A stretch of 7,162 bases of DNA from Treponema sp. Lineage in GTDB: Bacteria; Spirochaetota; Spirochaetia; Treponematales; Breznakiellaceae. A model generated the notes under the pieces. The model was given only the letters and a program-made list of their open reading frames with translations. It did not search any database and had not been told where the DNA came from. Below are positions 6,046 through 7,162 of the stretch, piece after piece. The position numbers were made by a program, and so were the translations under genes. How positions within the stretch are numbered: position 1 is the first letter of the stretch; every line of letters begins with the position of its first letter. The stretch covers positions 1 to 7,162 of the forward strand of contig JAITRD010000116.1 in NCBI GenBank assembly GCA_031288575.1, written 5' to 3'.

Positions 6046-7041
6046 TTATTTTAATACCGCATCTACTCTGTGCGCAAGGGGAAACGTTAACTGAACATAA
6101 TTCCATTGCCGGGAAAGTGTTTTTGCCGCCCTTTCCGCCGCTCCTCCGTCTTTAAAAATTCCAAAACAACCGGAACCTGCCCCGGAAAGGCCTGAAAAAT
6201 CGGCTCCCTGTTCCGCAAGCCCCTTCAATATGCTCCGGTAGGCGCTTCCGGCATCCCGCGCCCCGGCCTCAAGAAAAACCGGCAGAAAATCATTGCCATA
6301 GGGCCATTCCCGGGGGCTTCTTCCCAAGGCCTGTATCAAAACCTCCCTAGGAATTTCAGTTTTCCCGGGAAGCCCGGTTTTGTCCCCTTCCCGGATAAAC
6401 CCGGCATAAGCTTCCGCCCTTTCCGGCGAAAGCATCCGCGCCTGGTCCAACAAGCGGAAGGCCTCGGCGGTACCGCTGGGAAACCCCGGATATACCAATA
6501 CCACCCGCAGATCCTCCGGAACCGGGAGGGGCCGCAACCGCTCGCCCCGGCCGCTTGCCCATGCCGCGCCGCCTTTTAAAAAAAAGGGAACGTCGCTCCC
6601 CAGGCAGGAGGCCATTTCTTCCAGGGCCTCCTCGGGAAGCCCCGTATCCGCCAGGGCGTTCATGGCTAAAAGCGCGGAAGCCGCATCCGAGGAACCGCCG
6701 CCAAAACCCGCTCCCAGGGGAATCCGTTTCTCCAGCACCGCCGCCACCCCCGGCTTAAAGCCGGTGCGGGAGCGGAAAAGGGAAACCGCCCGGCAGACCA
6801 GATTTTTTTCATCCTCCGGGGGCATTACCCCCCCCCTTCCGGCATTTTCCACCCGGATAAAACACCGGCCCGGCTCACCAGAAAGCTCAAAACGGAGGGT
6901 ATCACCCCAGGCCAGGGCCAAAAAAATGCTTTCTAAATCATGAAAGCCGTCGCCGCGCCGGCCCTTCACCCGCAGATGGAGATTTATCTTGCAGGGGGCT
7001 TCAATCCCCCATGAAGTTCCGGAACACCCTTCTTCCCGCAT
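6046..7041 (-). CDS. ispE: 4-diphosphocytidyl-2-C-methyl-D-erythritol kinase IspE
   Basis: GHMP-family kinase of the MEP (non-mevalonate) isoprenoid pathway; it phosphorylates CDP-methylerythritol with ATP in the cytosol. The 331 residues show the N-terminal motif PCKINLHL (16-23) with probable catalytic K18 and GRRGDGFHDL at 27-36. The ATP-binding glycine-rich loop PLGAGFGGGSSDAA is at 108-121, GSDVPFFL at 148-155 carries the probable catalytic base D150, and the C-terminal loop GLSGAGSGCFGIF is at 284-296. It is slightly longer than the usual 280-310 residues. The frame is open to an ATG at 7122, but the start at 7041 is preferred because the family begins just before PCKINL and a promoter lies between the two ATGs. 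No clear Shine-Dalgarno sequence precedes 7041, in keeping with a very short leader. Confidence 0.95.
   Translation of the reverse strand: MREEGCSGTSWGIEAPCKINLHLRVKGRRGDGFHDLESIFLALAWGDTLRFELSGEPGRCFIRVENAGRGGVMPPEDEKNLVCRAVSLFRSRTGFKPGVAAVLEKRIPLGAGFGGGSSDAASALLAMNALADTGLPEEALEEMASCLGSDVPFFLKGGAAWASGRGERLRPLPVPEDLRVVLVYPGFPSGTAEAFRLLDQARMLSPERAEAYAGFIREGDKTGLPGKTEIPREVLIQALGRSPREWPYGNDFLPVFLEAGARDAGSAYRSILKGLAEQGADFSGLSGAGSGCFGIFKDGGAAERAAKTLSRQWNYVQLTFPLAHRVDAVLK
6048..6077 (-). promoter_or_regulatory. Weak candidate promoter for spoVG
   Basis: On the minus strand TTGCGC (6072-6077), an 18-base spacer and TAAAAT (6048-6053) match the sigma-70 pattern at 3/6 and 5/6 positions. It overlaps the last codons of ispE and would start transcription about 30 bases before the spoVG ATG. 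Such matches arise by chance in A+T-rich stretches, so read-through from the ispE promoter remains as likely. Confidence 0.3.
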
Positions 7042-7054
7042 GGCCTGAATAAGG

Positions 7055-7082
7055 ATTATACTGAAAAAAATACTTTTGTAAA
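7055..7082 (-). promoter_or_regulatory. Strong sigma-70-type promoter for the ispE operon
   Basis: On the minus strand -35 TTTACA (7077-7082; one mismatch to consensus), a 16-base spacer and -10 TATAAT (7055-7060; perfect) stand in an A+T-rich stretch just upstream of ispE. Transcription would start near 7046-7050, only about 4-9 bases before the ATG at 7041. It is the best promoter in the window and probably drives at least ispE and spoVG. Confidence 0.75.
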
Positions 7083-7090
7083 GCGAAGTT

Positions 7091-7115
7091 GTTCCAAAAC
7101 TTAAGTTTTTGGGAC
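7091..7115. repeat. A+T-rich palindrome upstream of the ispE promoter
   Basis: The core AAAACTTAAGTTTT (7096-7109) is a perfect 14-bp palindrome. Read on the plus strand, GTTCCAAAA and TTTTGGGAC form a 9-bp stem with one G-T pair around a 7-base loop. It lies 8 bp upstream of the -35 box. It may be an operator or activator site, a copy of a dispersed repeat, or the end signal of a gene beyond the window. The remaining bases to 7162 are A+T-rich and show no recognisable gene. Confidence 0.5.
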
Positions 7116-7162
7116 AGCTCAAGCCATAATGAAATTATGACCGCTTCAAAATGCCAAATTTT

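Noticed and set aside
6011..6106. Upstream extension of spoVG by 32 residues
   Set aside because: It overlaps the end of ispE and the spoVG ribosome binding site; the family begins at the ATG at 6010.
7042..7122. N-terminal extension of ispE by 27 residues (start at 7122)
   Set aside because: The extension would run through the promoter and half of the palindrome, adds residues before the normal IspE N-terminus, and has no ribosome binding site.
7137..7162. ATG on the plus strand near the right edge as the start of a divergent gene
   Set aside because: Only eight codons are visible, there is no clear ribosome binding site, and nothing identifies a product.

Overview
The window is a block of housekeeping genes, all read from the minus strand, from a G+C-rich bacterium that is most likely a spirochaete of the Treponema/Spirochaeta side. 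In transcription order (right to left) it holds ispE, spoVG, a tRNA-Gln(UUG) gene, rplY (ctc-type L25), tilS, ftsH, and a partial gene for an exported protein of unknown family that runs off the left edge. The order spoVG-rplY-(pth)-tilS-ftsH is, from memory, that of Borrelia burgdorferi. Unlike Borrelia, which makes isoprenoids by the mevalonate route, this organism carries ispE of the MEP pathway. That is why a Treponema-like spirochaete fits best. The species cannot be fixed from the sequence alone.

Right part (about 5530-7162): a near-consensus sigma-70-type promoter (TTTACA, 16 bp, TATAAT) sits just upstream of ispE and leaves a leader of only about 4-9 nt. An A+T-rich palindrome lies upstream of that promoter. 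ispE is followed after 35 nt by spoVG, which has a strong ribosome binding site and possibly a weak promoter of its own. The tRNA-Gln gene stands 39 nt after spoVG and 94 nt before rplY, so tRNA and mRNAs may share a transcript.

Middle (about 4711-5523): rplY ends in an acidic low-complexity tail. The 189-nt gap between rplY and tilS is where pth (peptidyl-tRNA hydrolase) would be expected by spirochaete synteny. Here pth is absent, and the gap is filled by three inverted repeats and a near-palindrome next to the tilS ribosome binding site.

Left part (1-4710): tilS (GTG start) overlaps ftsH by 11 bp. ftsH is followed after one base by the unknown exported protein, whose start has no visible Shine-Dalgarno sequence. 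These three genes look like one translationally coupled operon. The exported protein has a cleavable signal peptide, an alpha-helical repeat-like region, and two short acidic D-x-D-x-D motifs.

The genes serve basic functions: isoprenoid precursor synthesis, a DNA/RNA-binding regulator, decoding of Gln codons, 5S rRNA binding, lysidine modification of tRNA-Ile, and membrane proteolysis. I see no mobile element, CRISPR array or defence system. The points most worth a second look are the missing pth with its structured gap, the very short ispE leader, the palindrome at the right end, and the unknown exported protein coupled to ftsH.
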